In this document: positions 7,982-15,937 of the stretch, in pieces | How the letters are laid out: each line of letters begins with the position of its first letter | Numbering within the stretch: position 1 is the first letter of the stretch | Assembly (NCBI RefSeq): GCF_009659535.1 | Contig: NZ_VJZZ01000004.1 | Coordinates: 372,001 to 436,000, forward strand | Direction: 5' to 3' | Length of the DNA stretch: 64,000 nucleotides | Source of the DNA: Aggregicoccus sp. 17bor-14 | Lineage (GTDB): Bacteria; Myxococcota; Myxococcia; Myxococcales; Myxococcaceae | The notes under the pieces: model-generated | The model's database searches: none | Told to the model about the DNA's origin: nothing | Seen by the model: the letters and a program-made list of their open reading frames with translations, nothing else | Translations under genes and position numbers: made by a program

Positions 7982-8722
7982 ATGCACCCCGTCCTCGCCC
8001 GCTTCCTCGACCCCGACGCCGCCCGAGACACCCTGCGCAAGCTGGAGGCGGGCGAGCCGCTGGAGGGGCCCGAGCCCCTCTTCGCCGCCGCCGCCCAGGC
8101 CCACCCCGAGCAGCGCGCGGTGCTCACCGGCTCGCGCACGGCGCGCCACCTCTCCTCGGACACCCAGGCCGCGCTCGTGCTGCTCTCGGCGCACGCCGCC
8201 GTGCGCGCGCTCGCGGAGGACGCGCGGCTGGGGCCCGCCGTGGCGCGCGCCCGCGCCGCGCTCGGCACCGAGGGCGCGAGCGACGAGGAGACGGACGCCT
8301 TCATCGCCTCCATCCTCCTGGAGGAGGCCTTCGGCTACGACGACGAGGGCGCGGACTTCGACGCGGACTTCGTGCTCGAGACGCTGGGCGAGGTGCCCGC
8401 GCTCGCGTCCCTGAGCCGCGAGCGCGTGGACGGGCTGGTGGACACGTACGCGCGCGAGGGCTCCACGCCCGAGGCGCGCACCCTGCGCGAGCGCATGGCG
8501 CGCGCGCTGGTGAACGCGGCGTGGGAGGACGGCCCCGCCCCCATCAACCCCGAGCACGTGGAGTCCGTGGTGGAGGGCGAGCTCGAGGGGCAGGACGAGC
8601 AGGCCCAGGGCCTGGCTCTCGCCGCGCTCGTGGGCTGGCTGCAGACGCTCGCGCGCGAGGGGCTGGTCGGCCCCTCGCGCCTCGTGCGCCTGCGCGCGCA
8701 GCTGGGCGACGACGACGCCTAG
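7982..8722 (+). CDS. Acidic protein of unknown function
   Basis: This 246-residue protein begins MHPVLARFLDPDAARDTL. It is strongly acidic in its middle (SDEETDAF, GYDDEGADFDADFV) and helical throughout, with no signal peptide or membrane helix. I do not recognise the family. A longer start near 7929 is possible but would overlap the divergent recX start. Its stop codon directly abuts the pilT stop on the opposite strand. Confidence 0.65.
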   Translation: MHPVLARFLDPDAARDTLRKLEAGEPLEGPEPLFAAAAQAHPEQRAVLTGSRTARHLSSDTQAALVLLSAHAAVRALAEDARLGPAVARARAALGTEGASDEETDAFIASILLEEAFGYDDEGADFDADFVLETLGEVPALASLSRERVDGLVDTYAREGSTPEARTLRERMARALVNAAWEDGPAPINPEHVESVVEGELEGQDEQAQGLALAALVGWLQTLAREGLVGPSRLVRLRAQLGDDDA

Positions 8723-10096
8723 CTAGAAGCGCTCGATCTCGAAGTCGTCCGCGCCCGCCGGCTTGGGCGCAGGCGGCACGGCGGCCGGCGCAGGGGCCGC
8801 GGGCGCGGGGGCTGCGGGGCGCGGCGCGGCCGGGGTCATGGTGCGCGCGGGAGCCGCGGGCCCGGTGGGCGGGCGGATGGGCCCGCCGGCCAGCGGCGCG
8901 CGCGCAGCGGCGGCCGGGGGCGCTGCGCCCGCCGGAGCACCGCGCTGGGCGAAGGCCTGGGTGCCGGGCACCGCGGGCGCCTCGCCGGCGCGCGCGTCGA
9001 AGTCGTCCCACTTGGAGTCCGAGGTGCCGCTGATGCCGCTGAAGCGCAGCGCGAAGTCGTCCGGGTTCGTCGACTGGCGGTGCGCCTCGTCGTAGCTGAC
9101 CAGGCCGTTGCGCACGAGCTGCATGAGCGACTGGTCGAAGGTCTGCATCCCGTAGGTCTGGTGGCCCTGGGCGATGGCGTCCGGGATCTCCTTCGTGCGG
9201 TCCTTGTCCTCGATGAGCTCCTTCACGCGCGTGGTGCACTTGAGCACCTCGACCGCGGCCACGCGGCCCTTGCCGTCCGCGCGCGGCACGAGGCGCTGGC
9301 TGACCACCGCCTTGAGCACGCTGCCCAGCTGGATGCGCACCTGCTTCTGCTGGTAGGGCGGGAAGGCCGAGACGATGCGGTTGATGGTCTCGGTGGCGTC
9401 CAGCGTGTGCAGGGTGCTGAGCACCAGGTGGCCGGTCTCGGCCGCGGTGAGCGCGGTCTCGATGGTCTCCAGGTCGCGCATCTCGCCCACCAGGATGACG
9501 TCCGGGTCCTGGCGCAGCGCGCTCTTGAGCGCCACGCTGAAGGAGGCGGTGTCCACGCCCACCTCGCGCTGGTTCACGATGGAGCGCTTGTCGCGGATGA
9601 GGAACTCGATCGGGTCCTCCACCGTCATGATGTGGCTGGTCTCGTGCGAGTTGATGTGATCGATCAGCGCCGCGAGCGTGGTGCTCTTGCCCGAGCCGGT
9701 GGTGCCGGTGACCAGGATGAGGCCGCGCTCCTCGAGGCAGATCTTCTCGAGGCTGGGCGGCAGCATCAGCTCCTTGATGGAGAGCACCTTGAAGGGGATG
9801 ACGCGCAGCACGGCGCCGATCGTGCCGCGCTGCTGGAACACGTTGACGCGGAAGCGCCCCAGGCCGGGCACGCCGTAGGCGAGGTCCACCTCGTTCGAGC
9901 TCTTGAACTTCTCCTTCTGGAACTCGTTCATGATCCCGAACGCCATGCGCGCCACCTCCTCCGGAGGCAGCCGCTTGCCGTCCTTGAGGGGCACGAGGCT
10001 GCCGTCCACCCGGAACATCGGGGGCAGGCCCGCCTTGAGGTGGATGTCCGAAGCGCCGCCGCGCAGCGCGATCTGCAGAATCTCGTTCAGTTCCAT
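8723..10096 (-). CDS. pilT: PilT-type pilus retraction ATPase with a long Pro/Ala tail
   Basis: This is a hexameric secretion ATPase of the PilT/PilU group, which powers type IV pilus retraction at the inner membrane. It has 457 residues, while PilT is usually 345-375. The start is MELNEILQIALRGGASDIH. Motifs: Walker A GTTGSGKST, Asp box VEDPIEF, Walker B ILVGEMRD and His box TGHLVLSTLHT. The usual AIRNLIRE segment reads TRVKELIED. After the conserved GMQTFDQSL end, about 100 residues of Pro/Ala-rich sequence follow and end DDFEIERF. Myxobacteria carry several PilT paralogues, and this may be an accessory one. Confidence 0.85.
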   Translation of the reverse strand: MELNEILQIALRGGASDIHLKAGLPPMFRVDGSLVPLKDGKRLPPEEVARMAFGIMNEFQKEKFKSSNEVDLAYGVPGLGRFRVNVFQQRGTIGAVLRVIPFKVLSIKELMLPPSLEKICLEERGLILVTGTTGSGKSTTLAALIDHINSHETSHIMTVEDPIEFLIRDKRSIVNQREVGVDTASFSVALKSALRQDPDVILVGEMRDLETIETALTAAETGHLVLSTLHTLDATETINRIVSAFPPYQQKQVRIQLGSVLKAVVSQRLVPRADGKGRVAAVEVLKCTTRVKELIEDKDRTKEIPDAIAQGHQTYGMQTFDQSLMQLVRNGLVSYDEAHRQSTNPDDFALRFSGISGTSDSKWDDFDARAGEAPAVPGTQAFAQRGAPAGAAPPAAAARAPLAGGPIRPPTGPAAPARTMTPAAPRPAAPAPAAPAPAAVPPAPKPAGADDFEIERF

Positions 10097-10196
10097 GACG
10101 CCGTTCCGGCTCGACCCGGTGAGGAGGGGAGCCGCGGACTCTAGCACCCGCATGGGCGCGGGCGCGCCGTGGGAGCCGCGCACACAGCGGCCCCGC

Positions 10197-10237
10197 AAAA
10201 GCACAACGGCGGAGGCTCCCGAGGGAGGCCTCCGCCG
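10197..10237 (-). terminator. Intrinsic terminator after rpsI
   Basis: Reading the minus strand, a perfect 10-bp GC stem (arms 10228-10237 and 10207-10216) with an 11-nt loop is followed by TTGTGCTTTT. It lies 38 nt after the rpsI stop codon and closes the rplM-rpsI operon before pilT. The T run is short and interrupted. Confidence 0.6.
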
Positions 10238-10274
10238 CTGGCGTACTTCCGAAGCTTCGGTGTTCCCGAGCGGC

Positions 10275-10676
10275 TTAGCGCTTGGAGAACTGGAACCGGC
10301 GACGGGCGCCCGGCTGACCGTACTTCTTGCGCTCGACCGCGCGAGCATCGCGGGTGAGGAAGCCGGCCTTCTTGAGGGCCGGACGGAACTCCGGGTTGAA
10401 GGCGCAGAGGGCGCGCGCGATGCCGTGGCGGATGGCGCCGGCCTGGCCGCTGAGCCCGCCGCCCTTCACGTTCACCGTGACGTCGATCTTGCCCTTCTGC
10501 TCGAGGATCTCGAGGGGCTGGTTGAGGACCATCTTCGAGGTCTCGCGACCGAAGTAGTCGTTGAGCTCGCGGCCGTTGACGGTGATGACGCCAGCGCCAG
10601 CCTTGAGCCACACGCGCGCGGTGGACTCCTTGCGGCGGCCGGTCGCGTAGAAACCGTTGTAAGTAGAGGTAGCCAT
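10275..10676 (-). CDS. rpsI: 30S ribosomal protein S9
   Basis: The 133-residue S9 carries the family sequence [20 protein letters not shown] at its start and NGRELNDYF shortly after. The glycine-rich [19 protein letters not shown] is in the middle, and the basic C-terminal tail ends RRRFQFSKR, the part of S9 that reaches the ribosomal P site. The gene follows rplM by 30 nt, the usual L13-S9 operon. Confidence 0.98.
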   Translation of the reverse strand: MATSTYNGFYATGRRKESTARVWLKAGAGVITVNGRELNDYFGRETSKMVLNQPLEILEQKGKIDVTVNVKGGGLSGQAGAIRHGIARALCAFNPEFRPALKKAGFLTRDARAVERKKYGQPGARRRFQFSKR

Positions 10677-10706
10677 TGTGTTTTGTCGTCTCTCTCGAAG
10701 AGGGCT

Positions 10707-11153
10707 TTAAGCCTCGACCTCGCGCGCGACCGGCTTCTGGGCGGCGTGCGGGTGGGCGTCGGTGGCGTACACCTTGAGCTTCGTCATCATCTGGCGGCCG
10801 AGCGCGTTGCGCGGGAGCATGCGCTTCACGGCGTTGATGATGACGTCCTCGGGGTGACGCTCGCGCAGCTTCTCGAGGTTCGTGGTCTTCAGGGCACCGG
10901 GGAAGCCGGCGCGCGGCTGACGGTGATAGAGCTTCTGCTGCTCCTTCTTGCCCGTCACCTTCACCTGCGCCGCGTTGATCACGATCACGTGATCCCCGGT
11001 GTCGATCGACGGGGTGTAGATGGCCTTGTGCTTGCCCTTGAGCAGGGTGGCGATCTGGCTGGCCGCGCGGCCGAGCACCTTGTCGGACACGTCGATGACG
11101 TGCCACTGGCGCTTGATGTCCGCGGGCTTCGCGCTGTAGGTCCTCTGCGACAT
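10707..11153 (-). CDS. rplM: 50S ribosomal protein L13
   Basis: L13 is an early-assembly protein of the large subunit. The protein is 148 residues and starts MSQRTYSAKPADIKRQWHVI. Family motifs are DVSDKVLGRAAS, YTPSIDTGDHVIVINA, KLYHRQPRAGFPG and VKRMLPRNALGRQMM. The start at 11153 has an AAAGGGAG ribosome-binding site upstream, and earlier in-frame codons are leader sequence. A strong promoter lies about 110 nt upstream. Confidence 0.98.
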   Translation of the reverse strand: MSQRTYSAKPADIKRQWHVIDVSDKVLGRAASQIATLLKGKHKAIYTPSIDTGDHVIVINAAQVKVTGKKEQQKLYHRQPRAGFPGALKTTNLEKLRERHPEDVIINAVKRMLPRNALGRQMMTKLKVYATDAHPHAAQKPVAREVEA

Positions 11154-11271
11154 TGCGTGAACTCCCTTTAGAACTGCTTGAATCTGCGGCGCCTCCCTCA
11201 GCGGGCCGCAAGCTGTTCCCAACCCTCCGACCCTCTACTGGACGAGCCGGGCAGGCGGGCGGAAAGCGGGC

Positions 11272-11300
11272 GAGATAGGACGACGGGGACGGGAAGTCAA
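11272..11300 (-). promoter_or_regulatory. Sigma70-type promoter of rplM-rpsI
   Basis: On the minus strand TTGACT (11295-11300) and TATCTC (11272-11277) are separated by exactly 17 nt. Transcription would start near 11265, leaving a leader of about 110 nt before rplM. This is the best housekeeping-type promoter I see in the window. The leader has no obvious terminator. Confidence 0.65.
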
Positions 11301-11362
11301 GGACAGGTGGGCGGCGCGCGCTCATCCCGCCCCTCGCCAGGAGGCGCTCCCTCCCCTGCCCC

Positions 11363-13405
11363 CTAGCCCGTCTTCGCCTTGAAGCGGCTCTTGAGGTCCG
11401 CGAAGAAGTTCTTCTCCTTCTCCGTGGGGGGCCCGGGGGGCGGCGCGCTCAGGTCCACCAGCTCCACGCACTCGTCCGGCAGGTCCTGGAGGAAGCGGCT
11501 GGGCGTGCGGGGCACCTCCTTGCCCCGCTTCACCCGGGTGCCGGCGCGCGTGAGGTAGAGCAGCTCCTTGGCGCGGGTGATGCCCACGTAGCAGAGGCGG
11601 CGCTCCTCCTCGAGGTTCTGCGCCTCGCCCTGCATGCCGCCGTGGGGCATCAGGTCCTCCTCCATGCCGATGAAGAAGACGAGCCGGTACTCGAGCCCCT
11701 TGCTCGAGTGCAGGGTCATCAGCGTCACCCGCTTCGCCCCCGTGGGCAGCTCCTCCTCCTCCTGGCGCGTGTCGAGCGAGAGGCGGTTCAGGTAGGTGAG
11801 GAGGCTCGCCTTCTTGCCCTCGCGCTTCTCGAAGTTGTCCAGGGACGTCAGCACCTGGTCGATGCTCTTGAGCTTGCGGTCCGCCACGGTGGCGCTCGCG
11901 GTGAGCGCGCGCGCGGCCTCCTTGAAGCCCGTCTCCTCGAGCAGCCGGCGCGTCGTCTCGGCGAGGTTGCCGCGCGTGTAGGCCTGGCGGTAGCGCTCGA
12001 TGAGGGCGAGGAACTCGCCCACCTTCTCGGCCGCTCCCGTGGGCAGGTCCTCGCACTCGGCGGCGAGCGCCATGGCGTCCGGCAGGCGCACGCCCTTCAC
12101 CCGCGCGAAGGCGGCGAGGCGCTCCATGGTCACGTCCCCGATGCCGCGCGCCGGCACGTTCACGATGCGCAGCAGGCTCACTTCATCCTGCGGGTTCGCG
12201 ATCACCTTGAAGTAGGCGATGACGTCCTTCACCTCGCGCCGGTCGAAGAACTCGCTGCCGCCCACCACCTCGTAGTGGATGCCCTTCTCGCGCAGCTGCT
12301 CCTCGATGGGGTGGGCCTGGCCGTTGGTGCGGTAGAGCACCGCGATGTCGTCCGCGGGGATGCCCGCGGACAGGTGCTTGAGGATCTCGTGCGCGACGTA
12401 GCGCGCCTCCTCCTCCTCGCTGGGGCAGGTCACCACCTTGATGCGCTGGCCCCCGGCGCGGTCGGTCCACATCCGCTTGGCCTTGCGCTCGGGGTTCTGC
12501 GCGATGACGGCGTTGGCGGCGTCCAGCACCACCTGGCTCGAGCGGTAGTTCTGCTCGAGCCGGACCTCCTTCCCACCGGGGAAGTACTGGTCGAAGCGCA
12601 GGATGTTCTTCACCTCGGCGCCGCGCCAGCTGTAGATGCACTGGTCGTCGTCGCCCACCGCGCACACGTGGCGGTTGTCGCCCGCGAGCAGCGTGAGCAG
12701 GTCCAGCTGCGCGTAGTTGGTGTCCTGGAACTCGTCCACCAGCAGGTAGCGGAAGCGCCGGGTGTACTTCTCGCGCAGGTCCGGGAACTCGCGCAGCAGG
12801 CGCGCGGGCAAGAGCAGCAGGTCGTCGAAGTCCACCGAGCCCTGCGCCTTGAGGCTCAGCTGGTAGAGGGGAAAGACCAGGTGGGTGATGAGATCGTAGT
12901 CGTCCCCCATCCCCTCGCCGTCCGGGCCCAGGCCCTTGGGCTGGGGCTCCTGGCCCGCGTTCTTGTGGCGCGAGATGAGGGTGAGCACCTTGCGCGCATC
13001 GAAGGCGCGGTCGTCGATGCTGCGCTCGCGCATGGCGCGCCGGATGATGGCCAGCTGGTCGCCCATGTCCGCGATGGCGAACTTCCTGGGCCACCCCAGC
13101 CGGTGGATGTCCTCGCGCAGCACCTCGGCGCCGAAGGCGTGGAAGGTGCACACCAGCACACCCTGGGCGCGAGGGCCCGCCATGTGCACCAGCCGCTCCT
13201 TCATCTCGGAGGCGGCCTTGTTGGTGAAGGTCACGGCGAGGATGTTGCGGGCGAGGATGTTGCCCGGGCGCTCGTTGAGCAGGTGCACGATGCGGTGCGT
13301 GATGACGCGCGTCTTGCCGCTGCCGGCCCCGGCGAGCACCAGCAGGGGGCCCTGCAGGGTGGTCACGGCCTCGCGCTGTGGCGGATTGAGCTTCGAGAGG
13401 TCCAT
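11363..13405 (-). CDS. UvrD/Rep-family ATP-dependent DNA helicase
   Basis: This 680-residue superfamily 1A helicase unwinds DNA 3' to 5' in repair or replication restart. Motifs in order: Q motif LNPPQREAV, Walker A LAGAGSGKT, motif Ia FTNKAASEMKERL, motif II VDEFQDTN, motif III VGDDDQCIYSWRGA, motif IV LEQNYRSS, motif V TLMTLHSSKGLEY and motif VI EERRLCYVGITRAK. The size suits Rep or a short PcrA/UvrD. I leave the symbol blank because these cannot be separated by eye. Start MDLSKLNPPQ at 13405. It is divergent from a lipoprotein gene only 34 nt away. Confidence 0.93.
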   Translation of the reverse strand: MDLSKLNPPQREAVTTLQGPLLVLAGAGSGKTRVITHRIVHLLNERPGNILARNILAVTFTNKAASEMKERLVHMAGPRAQGVLVCTFHAFGAEVLREDIHRLGWPRKFAIADMGDQLAIIRRAMRERSIDDRAFDARKVLTLISRHKNAGQEPQPKGLGPDGEGMGDDYDLITHLVFPLYQLSLKAQGSVDFDDLLLLPARLLREFPDLREKYTRRFRYLLVDEFQDTNYAQLDLLTLLAGDNRHVCAVGDDDQCIYSWRGAEVKNILRFDQYFPGGKEVRLEQNYRSSQVVLDAANAVIAQNPERKAKRMWTDRAGGQRIKVVTCPSEEEEARYVAHEILKHLSAGIPADDIAVLYRTNGQAHPIEEQLREKGIHYEVVGGSEFFDRREVKDVIAYFKVIANPQDEVSLLRIVNVPARGIGDVTMERLAAFARVKGVRLPDAMALAAECEDLPTGAAEKVGEFLALIERYRQAYTRGNLAETTRRLLEETGFKEAARALTASATVADRKLKSIDQVLTSLDNFEKREGKKASLLTYLNRLSLDTRQEEEELPTGAKRVTLMTLHSSKGLEYRLVFFIGMEEDLMPHGGMQGEAQNLEEERRLCYVGITRAKELLYLTRAGTRVKRGKEVPRTPSRFLQDLPDECVELVDLSAPPPGPPTEKEKNFFADLKSRFKAKTG

Positions 13406-13439
13406 TGCGCGGCGGCCCGGGATACTCTTTGATTTCACC

Positions 13440-14171
13440 GTGCGCAACCACCGACCCGTGCAGGCGCTGCTGGCAGTACTCAGTGTCGTGCTGCTCCCTG
13501 CCGCCGGGTGCGGCCGCAGCGCTGCGTCCGGCGAGGACCTGGGCCTGCGTGGGTCCCCGGACGCGGGCGCCGTGGCGGCGGCCGCCTCGCGCGCGGCGGC
13601 GGCCGCGAGCGCCGCGGGTGCGGAGCAGGGCTGCATGCCCTTCCGCACGTTGCAGGCCTTCCTGCCGCCCCCGCCCGAGGGCTTCCGCCCCTTGCGCGCC
13701 GTGGCCTCCACGGGCCGCTACGGCGAGGTGCGGGTGAGCGAGGCCGAGCAGGTGTTCAGCGCGGGCAGCGCCCTGGACGCCGGGGAGCTGGGGCCGGGCG
13801 GCGAGCGCGGCGCGCGCCAGCTCTCGGTGCGCATCGTGGACACCTCGCTGTACGCGCGCATCGCGGAGTCCATCCGCACCACCACGCAGCAGGCCCAGGC
13901 CGCCGAGGCGAGCCGCCTCGCCGCGGGGCTCCCGGTGCTCGCGCTGCCCACCCGCCCCCTGCTCTTCGACAGCGCGGTGGGCTACGTGAGCCACCGCCCG
14001 GACGACAGCGGGCGCGTGGAGGCGATGCTATTGGTAGGCGAGCGCTTCGTGGTGGCCGTGACGGGCCACGGCTTCAGCTCCACGGCGGAGGCGCGCGCCG
14101 TGCTGCAGCGCATGGATCTACCGGGTCTGTCGCGGCTCGCGCAGGCCCCCATCGCCCTCGGGGGCAGGTAA
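13440..14171 (+). CDS. Lipoprotein of unknown function
   Basis: A GTG start at 13440 gives a 243-residue protein beginning VRNHRPVQALLAVLSVVLLP with lipobox PAAGC, so it should be an envelope lipoprotein. An Ala-rich stretch follows the lipidated Cys, then a folded region with SVRIVDTSLYARIAESI and a C-terminal GRVEAMLLVGERFVVAVTGH. I do not recognise the domain. It is followed 17 nt later by the cysteine-triplet protein gene, and the two are probably cotranscribed. Confidence 0.72.
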   Translation: MRNHRPVQALLAVLSVVLLPAAGCGRSAASGEDLGLRGSPDAGAVAAAASRAAAAASAAGAEQGCMPFRTLQAFLPPPPEGFRPLRAVASTGRYGEVRVSEAEQVFSAGSALDAGELGPGGERGARQLSVRIVDTSLYARIAESIRTTTQQAQAAEASRLAAGLPVLALPTRPLLFDSAVGYVSHRPDDSGRVEAMLLVGERFVVAVTGHGFSSTAEARAVLQRMDLPGLSRLAQAPIALGGR

Positions 14172-14188
14172 AAAAGGAGCACCGCACC

Positions 14189-14692
14189 GTGGTCAAGGAG
14201 TCGGGCAAGGGAGCAGGGACGCGGGCGACGGAGTCCGCAGCGGACGTGGAGGCGGCGCGCGCGGCGGTGGCGCAGCTGGGCAAGCGGGAGTTCCTCGAGC
14301 AGTTCGGCCGCCTGGCGAAGCAGTTCTCGGCGGACCCGGGCAACCCCGGCTCCTACGCGTGCGAGGGCTGCCAGCGCTGTGCGAACTGCATGTTCTGCAC
14401 CGACTGCGACAGCTGCTACCAGTGCACCCACTGCACGCGCTGCACCCTGTGCAACAACTGCAGCCACTGCACGGACGCGAAGAGCTGCAACGCGTGCGCG
14501 TACTGCATCCAGTGCGAGAACTGCAGCACCAGCGCCTACCTGGTGCTGTGCCGCAACCTCTCGGACTGCAACTACTGCTTCGGGTGCGTGGGGCTCTCCA
14601 AGAAGGACTTCCACATCCTCAACGTGGCCTTCGGCCGCACCGAGTACTTCAAGGTGGTGGGCCGGCTGCGCAAGGAGCTGGGGATCGAGTAG
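14189..14692 (+). CDS. Cysteine-triplet-repeat protein, unknown function
   Basis: This 167-residue protein starts with GTG at 14189 behind an AAAAAGGAGC ribosome-binding site. A helical charged N-terminus (KREFLEQFGRLAKQF) leads into a 76-residue core, residues 58-133. The core has 22 cysteines, every one in the same three-residue register: 13 consecutive C-x-x triplets, then gaps of 6, 9 and 6 that keep the phase. The C-terminus (KKDFHILNVAFGRTEYFKVVGRL) is ordinary. There is no signal peptide, so it is probably cytoplasmic, where the thiols could bind metal or Fe-S clusters. The family is not identified and metal binding is only inferred. Confidence 0.85.
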   Translation: MVKESGKGAGTRATESAADVEAARAAVAQLGKREFLEQFGRLAKQFSADPGNPGSYACEGCQRCANCMFCTDCDSCYQCTHCTRCTLCNNCSHCTDAKSCNACAYCIQCENCSTSAYLVLCRNLSDCNYCFGCVGLSKKDFHILNVAFGRTEYFKVVGRLRKELGIE

Positions 14693-14709
14693 CGCCCTGC
14701 GCGCGGCCG

Positions 14710-15930
14710 CTAGAGCACGCGCAGGTAGAGCGCCTTGAGGTACTCGCTCTCCGGCAGCCCCGCGAGCACCGGGTGATCCAGCCCGGCGCCGCGCCGCTCG
14801 AGGATCTGCACGCTGCGGCGCGCGTCGTGCGCCGCCGAGAGCACCATCTCCTCGAAGGCCTCGCGTGAGAGCTTGCCCGAGCAGGAGCAGGTGACCAGCA
14901 GCCCCTCGGGCCGCACGCACTTGAAGGCGCGCAGGTTCAGCTCGTGGTAGGCGCGCAGCGCCGTGCCGAGCCCCTCCTTGCGCTTGGCGAGCCCCGGCGG
15001 GTCCAGCACCACCGTGTCGAAGCGCGGCTCGCCCTGGGCGAAGGTGCGCAGCACGTCGAAGGCGTTGCCGTGCTGCACCTCCACGTTCGAGAGCGCGTTC
15101 GCGCGGGCGTTGTGCCCGATGCGCTCGGCCGCCGTGGCGTCCTGCTCCACCGCGAGCACGCGGCTGCAGCGGCGCGCGAGCGAGAGCGCGAAGCCGCCGT
15201 GGTAGCTGAAGAGATCCAGCGCCTCGCCGCGCGCGAGCTCGCCGGCGCGCAGGTGGTTGTCCACCTGGTCGAGGAAGGCGCCCGTCTTCATGTCCCCGAG
15301 CAGGTCCACCTCGAAGCGGTTCTGCCCCTCGTGGTAGGTGAAGCGCGCGGGCGCCTCGCCGGCGAGCAGCCGCACCTCGCGCGGCAGCCCCTCGAAGTCG
15401 CGCCCGCTCGCGTCGTCCCGGCACACCACGTGCGTCACGCCCTGCTCGCGGGTGAGCGCGAGCAGGTGGCGCGCGAGCGCCTCCTTGCGCACGTCCATGC
15501 CCTCGCTCAGGGTCTGCAGCGTGAGGCCCGCGCCGTAGCGGTCCACGAAGAGGCCGGGCAGGAGGTCCGCCTCGCCGTGCACCAGGCGCACGCCGTCGCG
15601 CGGGCCGAGGGCCGAGCGCCGGGCGAGCGCGAGCTGCAGGCGGCGCTCGAAGAAGGCCTCGTCCACCGGCTCCTGCGCGGCGCTCCGGCGGGTGAGCAGG
15701 CGCAGCGCGAGCGGGCTCTTCTGCGCGTGGAAGGCCTGCCCGATGGGGTTGCCCTGCAGGTCCACCACCCGGACGACGGCGCCCGGGGGCAGGGCCTCCG
15801 GGGCCTCCACGACCTCCGTGCGGTACAGCCAGGGGCTCGCGCCCCGCAGGCCCTTGGCCCCCTTGGGGCTCACCTTCACCGTGGGCAGCAGCTGCTCCGG
15901 TGCGAGGGCGGTCTTCTTGTACTTCGACAT
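14710..15930 (-). CDS. rlmI: RlmI-type 23S rRNA cytosine-5 methyltransferase
   Basis: The protein has 406 residues. An N-terminal PUA-like domain (about residues 20-110, VRVVDLQGNPIGQAF) precedes a class I SAM-dependent methyltransferase domain. Motif I is LDLFSYHGGFALSLA, motif IV is VVLDPPGLAK, and motif VI is LVTCSCSGKL with the catalytic Cys. This layout is that of RlmI (m5C1962 of 23S rRNA) and its relatives. Start MSKYKKTALAPEQ at 15930; upstream in-frame codons belong to the spacer before the next gene. Confidence 0.88.
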   Translation of the reverse strand: MSKYKKTALAPEQLLPTVKVSPKGAKGLRGASPWLYRTEVVEAPEALPPGAVVRVVDLQGNPIGQAFHAQKSPLALRLLTRRSAAQEPVDEAFFERRLQLALARRSALGPRDGVRLVHGEADLLPGLFVDRYGAGLTLQTLSEGMDVRKEALARHLLALTREQGVTHVVCRDDASGRDFEGLPREVRLLAGEAPARFTYHEGQNRFEVDLLGDMKTGAFLDQVDNHLRAGELARGEALDLFSYHGGFALSLARRCSRVLAVEQDATAAERIGHNARANALSNVEVQHGNAFDVLRTFAQGEPRFDTVVLDPPGLAKRKEGLGTALRAYHELNLRAFKCVRPEGLLVTCSCSGKLSREAFEEMVLSAAHDARRSVQILERRGAGLDHPVLAGLPESEYLKALYLRVL

Positions 15931-15937
15931 GGCGCGC

